Of a stretch of DNA of 64,000 nt, positions 34,040-42,257 are shown piece after piece. The DNA comes from an uncultured Alphaproteobacteria bacterium (GTDB taxonomy: Bacteria > Pseudomonadota > Alphaproteobacteria > RF32 > CAG-239). The position numbers and the translations under genes are program-made. The DNA lies in assembly GCA_944390275.1 (NCBI GenBank), contig CALXPL010000004.1:93139-157138 (forward strand), in the 5' to 3' direction. Each line of letters begins with the position of its first letter. Positions within the stretch are counted from its first letter, which is position 1. The notes beneath the pieces were generated by a model. It ran no database searches. It saw nothing but the letters and a program-made list of their open reading frames with translations, and was not told the DNA's origin.

Positions 34040-36049
34040 ATGGTAAAAGGAGCAGGAACAGATAAAAATATCGGAACGAAGATAATATTTATCGGCGGTG
34101 TTAACGAAGACCGTATCGGTGGTAATGCAACGGTGATTGAACACACAAATGAAAAGAATGAAACAAAACGTGTTTTGGTTGATTTGGGTGCAATGTTTGC
34201 TCCTTATGAATCCGGTTTTGAAGCCGCTTATCCGAATATGGAAGAATATTTTGACCGTGTTAATCCGGCAACCGGAGAAGAAACAAAAGCCCAAAAACCT
34301 ATTGATAGTATTTTTATTACTCACGCTCATGAAGACCATATCGGTGCTTTGGTTAATTATGTTCGTATGGGCTACAAATTGCCTCCGATTAGAACATCGC
34401 GCTTTACCAAAAATGTAATTAATATCGTATTTAATCAAGAAAGAATTAAAGTTCCTGAGATGATAACGGTTAACCCCGGAGACAATATTCGCATTGGCGA
34501 TGATATGGTGGTCGAACCTTTCGGAGACAGCCACTCAACAATAGAACCCTTAGGTTTTCATGTCTTGACTTTTATGAATGACAAACCGCATGCGGGTATT
34601 GTAACCTATGGAGATTTGCTAACGGTTGAAGATATGCCTGTTGGAAAATTCGGTTATAGCCAAGAGGCAATGAATGACTTGTTAAAACGAAAATTGACAA
34701 CAACTTTTTTAATAGACTCAACCTCTATTACGCCGCAAACAAAAGAAAGATTAAGTTTTGAAGAACTCGTCAATAATTGTTGCGAAGTAATCAAGAATAA
34801 CCCCGACAGAAAGACAATCTTATCTCCGGTAATTTCAAGAAGTTTTCAAAATGTTGCCATAGATATAGAAGTTGCACGACGTTTAGGAACCAAAGTCTGC
34901 TTGGAAGGCGCATGGGTCAAATTGATATACAAGGCGATGCAATTTAGCGGTTATAAAGATTTTGACGATGTGATTTATAAAGGGTCGTTAAAAAATTATT
35001 TAGCAGATGATAAGGTCAAATTAAAATATGTTGTCAGCACGGGAGCATTCGCTCAAGGGTTGAAAGAATATCAAGAAAATCAAAGCGATGATTTTTATAA
35101 TATTCCGATGGCGGCCGCAACAAAAATCGCTTTAGGTCTTCATAAAGATATGGGAATTAATCCCCGAACTTTGATTTTGGCAAGACAAAGAATTATTGAT
35201 GAAATTAATGGCGAAAGCGGTCCGGCAATGTTACAGATGATGGCGGCTAAAGGAGCGAAGGTCGTTATGTCTCCGAGTGGGCGTAAAATAGCCAATTTTG
35301 AAGAAGTCATCATGCAAAATTCGGGACATCTAAACAGACAAGAATTTTCTAAATTAATAAAAGAAAATAAAAAATATGCTCCGAATGCGGTTTATATTTC
35401 TATTCACGGTAATCCCGAACAATGTGCCTTTACCGCGCAAGTTGCCCAAAATGAAAGGATGAAAACGTTACAGGTTTTGAATTCGGAATGCATAAAGGTT
35501 AGTGAGGGGCAGGCAGAAAAACTTCCGCAAGGCAAAGAACCGTTCCGTTGGATAGCCGTAAAGAGAATATTACCCAATCCGACTCAAGAAAATTCATCTA
35601 TTCCGCCGGAAGGCAAGTTAGAATTTTGGAAAGTTGATAAGGACTATATGCCTGTTGATGATTCCCCATTTTATGATACCAGTTTGGTACGCAGCATAAA
35701 ACCCAGAGATGGAAATTATTACGATAATCATCCGGAGCTTGGCAAGAATGCGGAAATGTTAAGTGATACTTATGAAGAACCGAAACGTGAATCGAATAAA
35801 GAAATAAAAGCCAAGATGAGCCGTAAAGATAAAAAAATGCTTGATAAACAAGAGAAATTGGAAAAAAAGAAGGCAAAAATAGAAGCGAAAAAGACGGCTT
35901 ACCAGAAACAGCAGCAAAAATCACAAGATGAGATTATGAGTTTTGTTGACGGAATGGGAAGTGAACATATAAAATACACGAAGAGCGGCAAGCCGAGAAA
36001 AATAAATCCGTTAAAATTAAGAAAGGATAAAGAAAGCGGAGGAAGATAG
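34040..36049 (+). CDS. RNase J-like metallo-beta-lactamase protein
   Basis: 669 residues from the ATG at 34040. The MBL zinc motif HAHEDH is at 95-100, after a long first strand. Later N-S-G-H-L-N-R-Q-E-F and Y-I-S-I-H-G-N-P-E-Q fit the S-G-H and H-G motifs of the beta-CASP region of RNase J, which processes and degrades RNA. Insertions make it longer than RNase J (about 555). The last about 100 residues are a Lys/Gln-rich helical tail, probably for RNA contact. A true RNase J activity is plausible, but divergence leaves room for another hydrolase. Confidence 0.78.
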   Translation: MVKGAGTDKNIGTKIIFIGGVNEDRIGGNATVIEHTNEKNETKRVLVDLGAMFAPYESGFEAAYPNMEEYFDRVNPATGEETKAQKPIDSIFITHAHEDHIGALVNYVRMGYKLPPIRTSRFTKNVINIVFNQERIKVPEMITVNPGDNIRIGDDMVVEPFGDSHSTIEPLGFHVLTFMNDKPHAGIVTYGDLLTVEDMPVGKFGYSQEAMNDLLKRKLTTTFLIDSTSITPQTKERLSFEELVNNCCEVIKNNPDRKTILSPVISRSFQNVAIDIEVARRLGTKVCLEGAWVKLIYKAMQFSGYKDFDDVIYKGSLKNYLADDKVKLKYVVSTGAFAQGLKEYQENQSDDFYNIPMAAATKIALGLHKDMGINPRTLILARQRIIDEINGESGPAMLQMMAAKGAKVVMSPSGRKIANFEEVIMQNSGHLNRQEFSKLIKENKKYAPNAVYISIHGNPEQCAFTAQVAQNERMKTLQVLNSECIKVSEGQAEKLPQGKEPFRWIAVKRILPNPTQENSSIPPEGKLEFWKVDKDYMPVDDSPFYDTSLVRSIKPRDGNYYDNHPELGKNAEMLSDTYEEPKRESNKEIKAKMSRKDKKMLDKQEKLEKKKAKIEAKKTAYQKQQQKSQDEIMSFVDGMGSEHIKYTKSGKPRKINPLKLRKDKESGGR

Positions 36050-36068
36050 AACGCCATAACGGTTAATT

Positions 36069-36120
36069 AAGAGAGGGAAGGGTAAATTCCCTCTTTTAAC
36101 CTCCTTCGGGAGGTTTTTTA
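36069..36120 (+). terminator. Double terminator after the RNase J-like gene
   Basis: Two hairpins: GAGGGAA/TTCCCTC (about 36073-36094), then ACCTCC-TTCG-GGAGGT (36099-36114) followed by TTTTTA. Confidence 0.85.
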
Positions 36121-36152
36121 TTTATTGCTTGGGATATGTTGAATTAAAATTC

Positions 36153-36181
36153 TTGATTTAAATTTTTGTTCGTCATATTTA
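36153..36181 (+). promoter_or_regulatory. Possible promoter of the antiporter gene
   Basis: TTGATT (36153-36158), 17 bases, TATTTA (36176-36181), about 40 bp before the ATG. Confidence 0.45.
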
Positions 36182-36218
36182 TATTTTAAATTTATCATTT
36201 ATTAGCGAAAGTTTATCC

Positions 36219-37400
36219 ATGAATTTGAATCTTCTTCTCGGTATTGCCGGAATTCTTATGCTTTTTTGTGTTTTTGCGAACCGCTTGTCCGATCGCTATG
36301 GCATTCCCGCTATGCTCATGTTTCTCGGTTTGGGAATGCTTGCCGGCTCGGATGGAGTAGGACAAATTCAATTCTATGATGCCAAACTTTCAAATCATAT
36401 CGGTACCGTCGCTCTTATTTTTATTTTGTTTACCGGAGGCTTAGAAACGCGTTGGAACGATGTAAAACCCGTAATATTTCGCGGAACGCTTTTATCAACG
36501 CTTGGCGTCGTCTTTACGGCACTGTTTCTATATCTTTGCACGCATTTTATTCTTGGAATTTCAAACCAAATCGCGTTACTGCTTAGCGTTATTGTATCTT
36601 CAACAGATGCTCCGGCGGTTTTCTCTTTACTTCGCTCTCAAAAAAAAGAATTAAAATCAGGGCTTAAACCATTGCTCGAATTTGAATCGGGAAGTAACGA
36701 CCCGATGGCAATTCTTCTCTCCATGGGGGTTATTCAAATTTTTTCAACTCCTGATTTTAACGGGGCAATTTTACTGCTCAATTTTGTTTTACAACTTGTT
36801 TTGGGAACGGCATTTGGAATTTTGATTGGTAAAGCAGCCGTCTATGTTCTTTCCAAACTCCGTCTTGCATATAGTGGATTGTATCCGGTTTTTGGTGTCG
36901 GCTTGGTTATGGTTACGTTTAGTTTCACGCAAATTGCATTTGGTAATGGCTATTTGGCGGTTTATCTCTGTGGAATTATTCTCGGAAATGCCGGATTTAT
37001 GTACCGCCGCCATCTTTTAAGATTTCATGATTCCTTAGGCTGGATTATGCAAATAGGAATGTTCCTCATTCTGGGGTTATTGGTCAATCCGGCAGAATTG
37101 CTTGACGTTTTTTGGCTAAGTTTCGGTTGTTCTGTATTTCTTGTTTTCATAGCTCGTCCTTTGGCCGTATTTCTCTGCCTTTACAAAAGCAAATATTCAT
37201 TTGAAGAAAAAATATTTATCTCATGGGCAGGGCTTAAAGGAGCTGTTCCCATTATTCTCGCGACTTATCCCTTAATGGTTAATTCGCCAAATTCACAGTT
37301 TCTCTTTAATACCATCTTTTTTATAGTTATATTATCAGTATTAGTTCAAGGACAAACCTTACCGCTTCTGGCGAAAAAGTTTAAACTCTATAAGAAGTAA
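36219..37400 (+). CDS. CPA1 family cation/proton antiporter (NhaP2/CvrA-like)
   Basis: 393 residues, about twelve membrane helices. Characteristic stretches are L-F-T-G-G-L-E-T at about 72, S-S-T-D-A-P-A-V-F at about 128 and E-F-E-S-G-S-N-D-P-M-A at about 153, whose Asp residues carry the ions. The best match is to the K+/H+ type (NhaP2/CvrA), but the C-terminal cytoplasmic regulatory part of about 180 residues is absent. It is followed 11 bp later by a K+ channel gene, so both probably serve potassium and pH balance. Confidence 0.88.
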   Translation: MNLNLLLGIAGILMLFCVFANRLSDRYGIPAMLMFLGLGMLAGSDGVGQIQFYDAKLSNHIGTVALIFILFTGGLETRWNDVKPVIFRGTLLSTLGVVFTALFLYLCTHFILGISNQIALLLSVIVSSTDAPAVFSLLRSQKKELKSGLKPLLEFESGSNDPMAILLSMGVIQIFSTPDFNGAILLLNFVLQLVLGTAFGILIGKAAVYVLSKLRLAYSGLYPVFGVGLVMVTFSFTQIAFGNGYLAVYLCGIILGNAGFMYRRHLLRFHDSLGWIMQIGMFLILGLLVNPAELLDVFWLSFGCSVFLVFIARPLAVFLCLYKSKYSFEEKIFISWAGLKGAVPIILATYPLMVNSPNSQFLFNTIFFIVILSVLVQGQTLPLLAKKFKLYKK

Positions 37401-37411
37401 GGAGAAGAAAA

Positions 37412-38194
37412 ATGTCATATTTGACAGAATTACAGCAAAAATTTGATAATTTATGGTGGAAACCAAAGGGTTTTTTTTGCATTTTTTTCCGGAATATCAA
37501 TATTTGTGTGTTTGTAGGATTAATATTACTTTCTCTTCATCATAAAATAGTTTTATATAATTTGCCCGATTTTCATAGTAAAACGATGGCTTTTTTAACA
37601 GTGCCTTTGGTCAACGGCATATTGACAATGATTTTTTATTTGGTTCTCAATCATTATTTTGCCAAACGTCATTACACGGATTATAGCTTCAATTCAGAAA
37701 ATAAAACGGCTCTCGGTATAACATCTTTCATCGGAGGGGTATTTTGTTGTTTTATTACTGCGGATGAAACATGGACATATGTTATTACGGGAGTAATAAT
37801 TTATGCGGCATATCGTTGCGTTCGACTTTTTATAGGAAAACTTTCGGCATTACTTTCTCCCGATGAAAAGGCAAAACCGCAAGATTTAGCAGAATTTATG
37901 CTTTTTTTTATAAACCTGGTTATTTCCTTTAGTGTAATTAATTTGACACTTAACACAATTCATTTTCATTTAGGAGCGGAAACAGCATTTAATTTTTCGC
38001 AAGGAGTGCAGGGGATATTAGATGCGGTTTATTTCTCATTAATTACCATGACGACGGTTGGATACGGAGACATATACCCTCATTCTGAAATTGCGCGTCT
38101 TTTTGTCGGTTTGGAGTGTCTGACAAGCTATATTCTCCTCGGAATTATGATAGGAATTATCAGCCGCGGTGTCGAGCTAAAACGAAAGAGTTAG
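37412..38194 (+). CDS. Two-TM-type potassium channel
   Basis: 260 residues. Several hydrophobic segments fill the first 150 residues. The last 80 form the pore module: an outer helix (about 163-181), the pore helix and the selectivity filter T-V-G-Y-G-D at about 215-220, then an inner helix. No RCK or cyclic nucleotide domain follows. AGGAG precedes the ATG. Together with the antiporter just upstream it suggests K+ homeostasis. Confidence 0.85.
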   Translation: MSYLTELQQKFDNLWWKPKGFFCIFFRNINICVFVGLILLSLHHKIVLYNLPDFHSKTMAFLTVPLVNGILTMIFYLVLNHYFAKRHYTDYSFNSENKTALGITSFIGGVFCCFITADETWTYVITGVIIYAAYRCVRLFIGKLSALLSPDEKAKPQDLAEFMLFFINLVISFSVINLTLNTIHFHLGAETAFNFSQGVQGILDAVYFSLITMTTVGYGDIYPHSEIARLFVGLECLTSYILLGIMIGIISRGVELKRKS

Positions 38195-38197
38195 AAA

Positions 38198-38371
38198 TTA
38201 GATAAGAAAGGCAAAAATCAAAAAGATACCGGTACTGACATGAAGTCCGATAAGAAAACCGACAACTTTTTCTTCATTTCGAAGAATTTGGGGAACAAGC
38301 GGCATATCAAAAGGGCTTTTTGTTTTTGCATGGCAATCAAAATCCTCAAGAGTTAATTGTTTGAATTTCAT
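38198..38371 (-). CDS. 57-residue membrane protein (short gene)
   Basis: A short frame with AAGGA before its ATG at 38371 encodes 57 residues: a polar first half (M-K-F-K-Q-L-T-L-E-D-F-D-C-H-A-K) and a hydrophobic C-terminal helix (V-V-G-F-L-I-G-L-H-V-S-T-G-I-F-L-I-F-A-F). It starts 15 bp after the stop of the 110-residue protein and must share its transcript. No family is recognised. The clean ribosome-binding site and the membrane-helix pattern make it a likely real gene. Confidence 0.6.
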   Translation of the reverse strand: MKFKQLTLEDFDCHAKTKSPFDMPLVPQILRNEEKVVGFLIGLHVSTGIFLIFAFLI

Positions 38372-38386
38372 ATCAAAATTCCTTAT

Positions 38387-38719
38387 TTAGTGTCGTTCAT
38401 GAATAAGTCTCAAAATATCGCGCATAAACTCGCTGACATCTTCGCGTAAATTATCATCATGGATAAATTCCGCAAACCACCCTTTGTTATCGCATAAGAG
38501 GTATTCTTGAGCCAAAACGAGCTGATCTTCAGAAGACAGACGGTATTTATATTTTCGAGGAGGACACTCGTCTGTAACATAGGAAAAACCTTCTTTTTCT
38601 GGTAAAAAGTGTTCAATATATTTACTATCGTATCGGCTGTTTTCAGCCCATCCTTTTTCCAGTTTGGTAAAGGAAGGAAGTTCTTTAAGGGAAAGGTATA
38701 AGATGTCATTGCCGTACAT
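38387..38719 (-). CDS. Hypothetical 110-residue protein
   Basis: Not recognised. It is acidic and soluble, rich in aromatic residues (L-Y-L-S-L-K-E-L-P, E-K-G-W-A-E-N-S, G-W-F-A-E-F-I-H-D-D) and ends in a helix with two His. First gene of a two-gene minus-strand unit with the 57-residue membrane protein. Its promoter carries a palindrome of the same form as the one in front of the XRE gene at 29.4 kb. Confidence 0.65.
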   Translation of the reverse strand: MYGNDILYLSLKELPSFTKLEKGWAENSRYDSKYIEHFLPEKEGFSYVTDECPPRKYKYRLSSEDQLVLAQEYLLCDNKGWFAEFIHDDNLREDVSEFMRDILRLIHERH

Positions 38720-38749
38720 TTAAGTTTCTTTCGAATTAAGACTGCTTAA

Positions 38750-38778
38750 TAAATACCATAACGGTATTTAATTGTCAA
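38750..38778 (-). promoter_or_regulatory. Promoter with palindromic operator, small-protein operon
   Basis: Minus strand TTGACA (38778-38773), 17 bases, TATTTA (38755-38750). A perfect palindrome AAATACC-ATAAC-GGTATTT spans 38751-38769, with one arm over the -10 element, the same geometry as at 29408-29426. Confidence 0.7.
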
Positions 38779-38827
38779 GAATAAAATTATCAAAATGGTA
38801 TATTAATGAGCAAAATAGGAAACAGCA

Positions 38828-38862
38828 AAAGAAAGGGAACAGTTCGCTGTTCCCTTATTTGC
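38828..38862. terminator. Bidirectional terminator
   Basis: AAGGGAACAG-TTCG-CTGTTCCCTT at 38833-38856 with a T-rich tail on both sides. It ends the Cys-rich gene on the minus strand. Confidence 0.8.
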
Positions 38863-38908
38863 AATTTTTTTACTGATGATGATTAAAGAAAAGATGAAGT
38901 TGATTTAT

Positions 38909-40705
38909 TTAGTTGTGGTCGCAAGCACCATAACAATAAACATCATCATATTCTGGCATTGTGGCAAGATATTTTTCACAATCTTCCATGGTGCGGAAAG
39001 ATTTTTCATAGCTGCTCCCTCTCCAACAAGGATGTGGGATTTTGTGGGTTCTTACGCTTCCATCGGCAAATTGACATAATTCTTCTGTATTTGCATACCA
39101 AGCAGAATAAGATCCGTTATAAACATGGCAATATTTGTTAGTATGTCTTTTAATTTGTTTTCCTCTTGCGCAAGCCATCATGGACGATCTTCCACATCCT
39201 CCGTAAGTCATTTCAAAATAACCAGTGCATTTTTCAACACCAAAAATTTCAAAATCATCCCATCTGCCATAATCTGATGGATAGGATGTACAACGGCAAT
39301 CACCAATACTACTTTCGTATTGGAAGCCATAACTTACATCACATCCTAAATCAATGTATGTTTTTGAGCATGTTTCATATTCGCATTTATGGCCAAAAGG
39401 ACAACGACTTAATGTTCCTTTATTGGGACAAACGCATGTGTCTCCTTCTCTGACATAACTTGTTTTACAACTTGACAAAGAATATTTACCCGAACACGAT
39501 TCATACCAACAATTACCGTTTGCCGGACAAGAATCCAAGGTTGCTTCATAATCGCAATGTTCTGTACAAGTCTCATAATAAGAATCCCAATCGTAACCGG
39601 AAGCACAACCATCGACTTTGTAATATTTTTTACTGCATTTTTCGTATTCGCATAAATATCCGGTCGGGCAAGAAGAGTAAGTTCCTTTATTGTCACAAGT
39701 ACACGTTTTGGCCGCGGCATTCCAATCGAAACCGTCTTGACAGCCGTCAACTTTATAATATTTTCCACTACATCTCTCATATTCGCATTTATATCCGATC
39801 GGACAAGTTGCATAAATCCCCAAGTTAGGACAAGGTTTGCACTTATCATATTTGGTAACCGTTCCCGACAAGCAAGAATTGGCTCCGATTTCAGGGGCTG
39901 TTAAACTGCAATCATAAAATCCGTCGCAAGGATTGGGAGCTAACTTAAACCATGGTTCATTATCGCAATTCACACAAGTTTCGCCTTTGACATAACCTTC
40001 GGGAATATCTTTTTCATCATTATAGGTGTAGCCGTTGCACAAATTGCAACAAAGTCCGTAGCTGGGATCAAAAGAACATTTTGTATCGCTCATCTGCCAA
40101 CCGCTCGGACAACTTGTAACATAATTTCCGTTTTCTTCTTTGCAAGCACGGTCAAGGTCTTCTTCACATTTTTGGTATTTTCCGCCGCAAGATTCTCCAA
40201 CCCCATAATTCGGAGCCTGACATTTTTGACTGAACTTTTTATCGCAAGAACAGGCAAAATAGTTGGGGGCAACCGGACAAGGAATAGGAGAAGACCCTTC
40301 GGGGCAAGGCGTTTGACCATAACCGGCATCTTGACAAACTTCTTCGGGAGTTTTGTATTCGGGAGTTTCCGGAGTTTCGCCGCTTCCGCTCCCCGGAGCT
40401 CCGTTTCCGTTCTCCGGTCCATCGGTATTATCAAATTTATCAACCGAACATTTATGTGTATCGGTTATAAAACATACCGAAGCAACTTTTTGTTCTTCTC
40501 CCGAAATCCATAAATCATCAAAAAGGCGTGATGATAAGTTCGGATATTTAAGAGTATGGCGTATTTGTGTGTGATGTGTGTGTAGAGTGTTGATGCCAGA
40601 CTTTGGGATGGAATCCGGTATTTTAATTGAAGCATAAGTTACATTTCCGCTATTGACACATAAGCCCATAGCAGACAAAAGTATCGCCTTAGAAATACTA
40701 TTCAT
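38909..40705 (-). CDS. Large Cys-rich exported repeat protein
   Basis: 598 residues from the ATG at 40705, which has AAGGAGG about eight bases upstream. A signal-like segment is followed by the family N-terminal block S-S-R-L-F-D-D...K-V-A-S-V-C-F-I-T-D at about 55-80, a Pro/Gly linker, and then about 55 cysteines. C-G-G-K-Y-Q-K-C is near 165. From about 290 there are four or more 35-45-residue repeats with the core C-x-Y-E-x-C-S-x-K-Y-Y and G-C-x-x-G-Y/F-D-W. The ending Y-C-Y-G-A-C-D-H-N resembles the C-terminus of the other members. It looks like a disulphide-rich surface protein, perhaps an adhesin; no function is known. Confidence 0.8.
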   Translation of the reverse strand: MNSISKAILLSAMGLCVNSGNVTYASIKIPDSIPKSGINTLHTHHTQIRHTLKYPNLSSRLFDDLWISGEEQKVASVCFITDTHKCSVDKFDNTDGPENGNGAPGSGSGETPETPEYKTPEEVCQDAGYGQTPCPEGSSPIPCPVAPNYFACSCDKKFSQKCQAPNYGVGESCGGKYQKCEEDLDRACKEENGNYVTSCPSGWQMSDTKCSFDPSYGLCCNLCNGYTYNDEKDIPEGYVKGETCVNCDNEPWFKLAPNPCDGFYDCSLTAPEIGANSCLSGTVTKYDKCKPCPNLGIYATCPIGYKCEYERCSGKYYKVDGCQDGFDWNAAAKTCTCDNKGTYSSCPTGYLCEYEKCSKKYYKVDGCASGYDWDSYYETCTEHCDYEATLDSCPANGNCWYESCSGKYSLSSCKTSYVREGDTCVCPNKGTLSRCPFGHKCEYETCSKTYIDLGCDVSYGFQYESSIGDCRCTSYPSDYGRWDDFEIFGVEKCTGYFEMTYGGCGRSSMMACARGKQIKRHTNKYCHVYNGSYSAWYANTEELCQFADGSVRTHKIPHPCWRGSSYEKSFRTMEDCEKYLATMPEYDDVYCYGACDHN

Positions 40706-40861
40706 CACATCCTCCTTTACTTACCATCACGACTCTAATATAACATATTCTTCTACCGTTTACAATCATTATTTTTGTTTTAGAAGGAGAAAAAGGACAA
40801 AGTAATTAAAAAATTTGAGATATTTCAGTAAGGAGAATAAGTTATTTTGTTGAGAAGCAAT

Positions 40862-40898
40862 AAAAAAAACCATCTTAATTATTGTAAGATGGTTTTTA
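40862..40898 (-). terminator. Terminator of the XRE gene at 40938
   Basis: AAACCATCTTA pairs with TAAGATGGTTT; the minus-strand side is followed by a long T run. Confidence 0.8.
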
Positions 40899-40937
40899 TG
40901 GACTAAATTACAAAGATACGAAAAAAACGGAGAAATA

Positions 40938-41462
40938 TTATTTTTTCCGTTTTTTTGTGCGAGTTAAACGAAAATTCGAGATTTCATTATCATCATCATC
41001 GGAAGATGCGGGAATTTGTGTTTTAGACATGATGATAGCCAAATCGAACAGTTGTTTTGCAGCAAGCCGATTGGGAATTTTATAATAAGCACGAACCAAA
41101 TCAAAAGTTTCTTGCCGAGACATAGGATCAACATTTTCAAGAGGAGAAGAAGCAATACCGGTAAGTAAGGCTTTAGGACTTTTACTCGCTGTTTCTTCTT
41201 TCATATCTTTGAAGAAGAAACCGATTTCGACGTCGAGAGCATGACTAATATCCCACAAACGGCTTGCACTGACGCGGTTTTGTCCTTGTTCATATTTTTG
41301 AATCTGTTGAAAAGTCAACCCAAGCATAGAAGCGAGTTTATTCTGGCTAAGTCCCAGAAGTTGTCTTCTGATTTTAATACGAGAGCCGACATGTCGGTCG
41401 ATAGGATTAGGTTGTCCATTTTCCATACGTCCGCGACGTAATCTTGTACTTTTGGTTGTCAT
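40938..41462 (-). CDS. XRE-family regulator of the alphaproteobacterial type
   Basis: 174 residues. The DNA-binding part about 20-80 (R-H-V-G-S-R-I-K-I-R-R-Q-L-L-G-L-S-Q-N-K-L, then T-F-Q-Q-I-Q-K-Y-E-Q-G, R-V-S-A-S-R-L) is nearly identical in design to regulators found in most Alphaproteobacteria. A following helix, L-D-V-E-I-G-F-F-F-K-D-M, is also typical. The C-terminal part with R-Q-E-T-F-D-L-V-R-A-Y matches too. It is one of the best clues to the taxonomy. Targets unknown. A later start at 41426 is possible. Confidence 0.88.
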   Translation of the reverse strand: MTTKSTRLRRGRMENGQPNPIDRHVGSRIKIRRQLLGLSQNKLASMLGLTFQQIQKYEQGQNRVSASRLWDISHALDVEIGFFFKDMKEETASKSPKALLTGIASSPLENVDPMSRQETFDLVRAYYKIPNRLAAKQLFDLAIIMSKTQIPASSDDDDNEISNFRLTRTKKRKK

Positions 41463-41735
41463 AGAAAAGTCCTCATACTCTTATTAAGATATTAAGATAA
41501 AAATATATAGATTATATATAGTAAAAAAAATATAATTTAAATAGGAAAAATAAGTTAGTAATAGAAAAATTTAAAAAAACGAGTTAAAAGTAGTAAAAAA
41601 AGTTAGGAAAACAAAGGACTATTGATTATAGTAAAAATAAAAACTTTCTAACAGGAATTTAGTAAAAAGTAAAAAAAGTCATAAAAAAGTTAAAGAAGAG
41701 CCGACAGACTCGGAACAGACCATCGGAACGAAACA
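41463..41735. promoter_or_regulatory. AT-rich divergent intergenic region
   Basis: 273 bases of very A-rich sequence between the XRE gene and ogt. Repeats of TTAAGATAT and of GTTAAA-type words are visible, but I cannot pick a convincing promoter or operator pair. Confidence 0.3.
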
Positions 41736-42215
41736 ATGCAAAAGTACAAACAAGAGTATGACATAAAGAGGATTCGCCTGTATTTATATGAACAAAACAA
41801 TATTTTGGAGAGAATAGCTTTTATGCCAAACCAAGAAAAGGAAGTAAATTATAGGCAAGTCGAAACAGAATTTATGAAGAGAGTAAAAGAAGAGATAGAA
41901 GAATATCTCAACGGGCAAAGGAAAAAATTTGACATTCCTCTAATTCCGCAAGGGACGGAATTTCAACAAAGAGTATGGCAAGAGATAAGCAAAATACCTT
42001 ATGGAGAAACAAGAACATATAAAGAAATAGCTGAAAGGATAGGAGAGAGGAAATGCTATCAAGCCATAGGTCAAGCCTGCCGTAACAATCCCTATGTAAT
42101 AATTGTGCCTTGTCATCGGGTAGTTGGCAGCCATTCGGAGTTAGGAGGTTATGCGGGAGGTCTTGAACTGAAACAAAAACTTTTGGACTTAGAACAAGGA
42201 ATATATGGTTTTTAA
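41736..42215 (+). CDS. ogt: Methylated-DNA--protein-cysteine methyltransferase
   Basis: 159 residues. The active-site motif V-P-C-H-R-V-V is near residue 129, preceded by the recognition helix (T-R-T-Y-K-E-I-A-E-R-I) and followed by G-G-Y-A-G-G-L-E-L-K. It removes alkyl groups from O6-methylguanine by transfer to its own cysteine. The N-terminal domain has the family fold but low similarity. A weak ribosome-binding site precedes the ATG. Confidence 0.93.
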   Translation: MQKYKQEYDIKRIRLYLYEQNNILERIAFMPNQEKEVNYRQVETEFMKRVKEEIEEYLNGQRKKFDIPLIPQGTEFQQRVWQEISKIPYGETRTYKEIAERIGERKCYQAIGQACRNNPYVIIVPCHRVVGSHSELGGYAGGLELKQKLLDLEQGIYGF

Positions 42216-42217
42216 GT

Positions 42218-42248
42218 AAAAAAAGAGCTCTTCGAAAGAAGAGCTCCG
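42218..42248. terminator. Bidirectional terminator between ogt and the sugar porter
   Basis: GAGCTCTTC-GAAA-GAAGAGCTC (42225-42246). The minus strand side continues in a T run. Confidence 0.85.
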
Positions 42249-42257
42249 GCATAAGGA

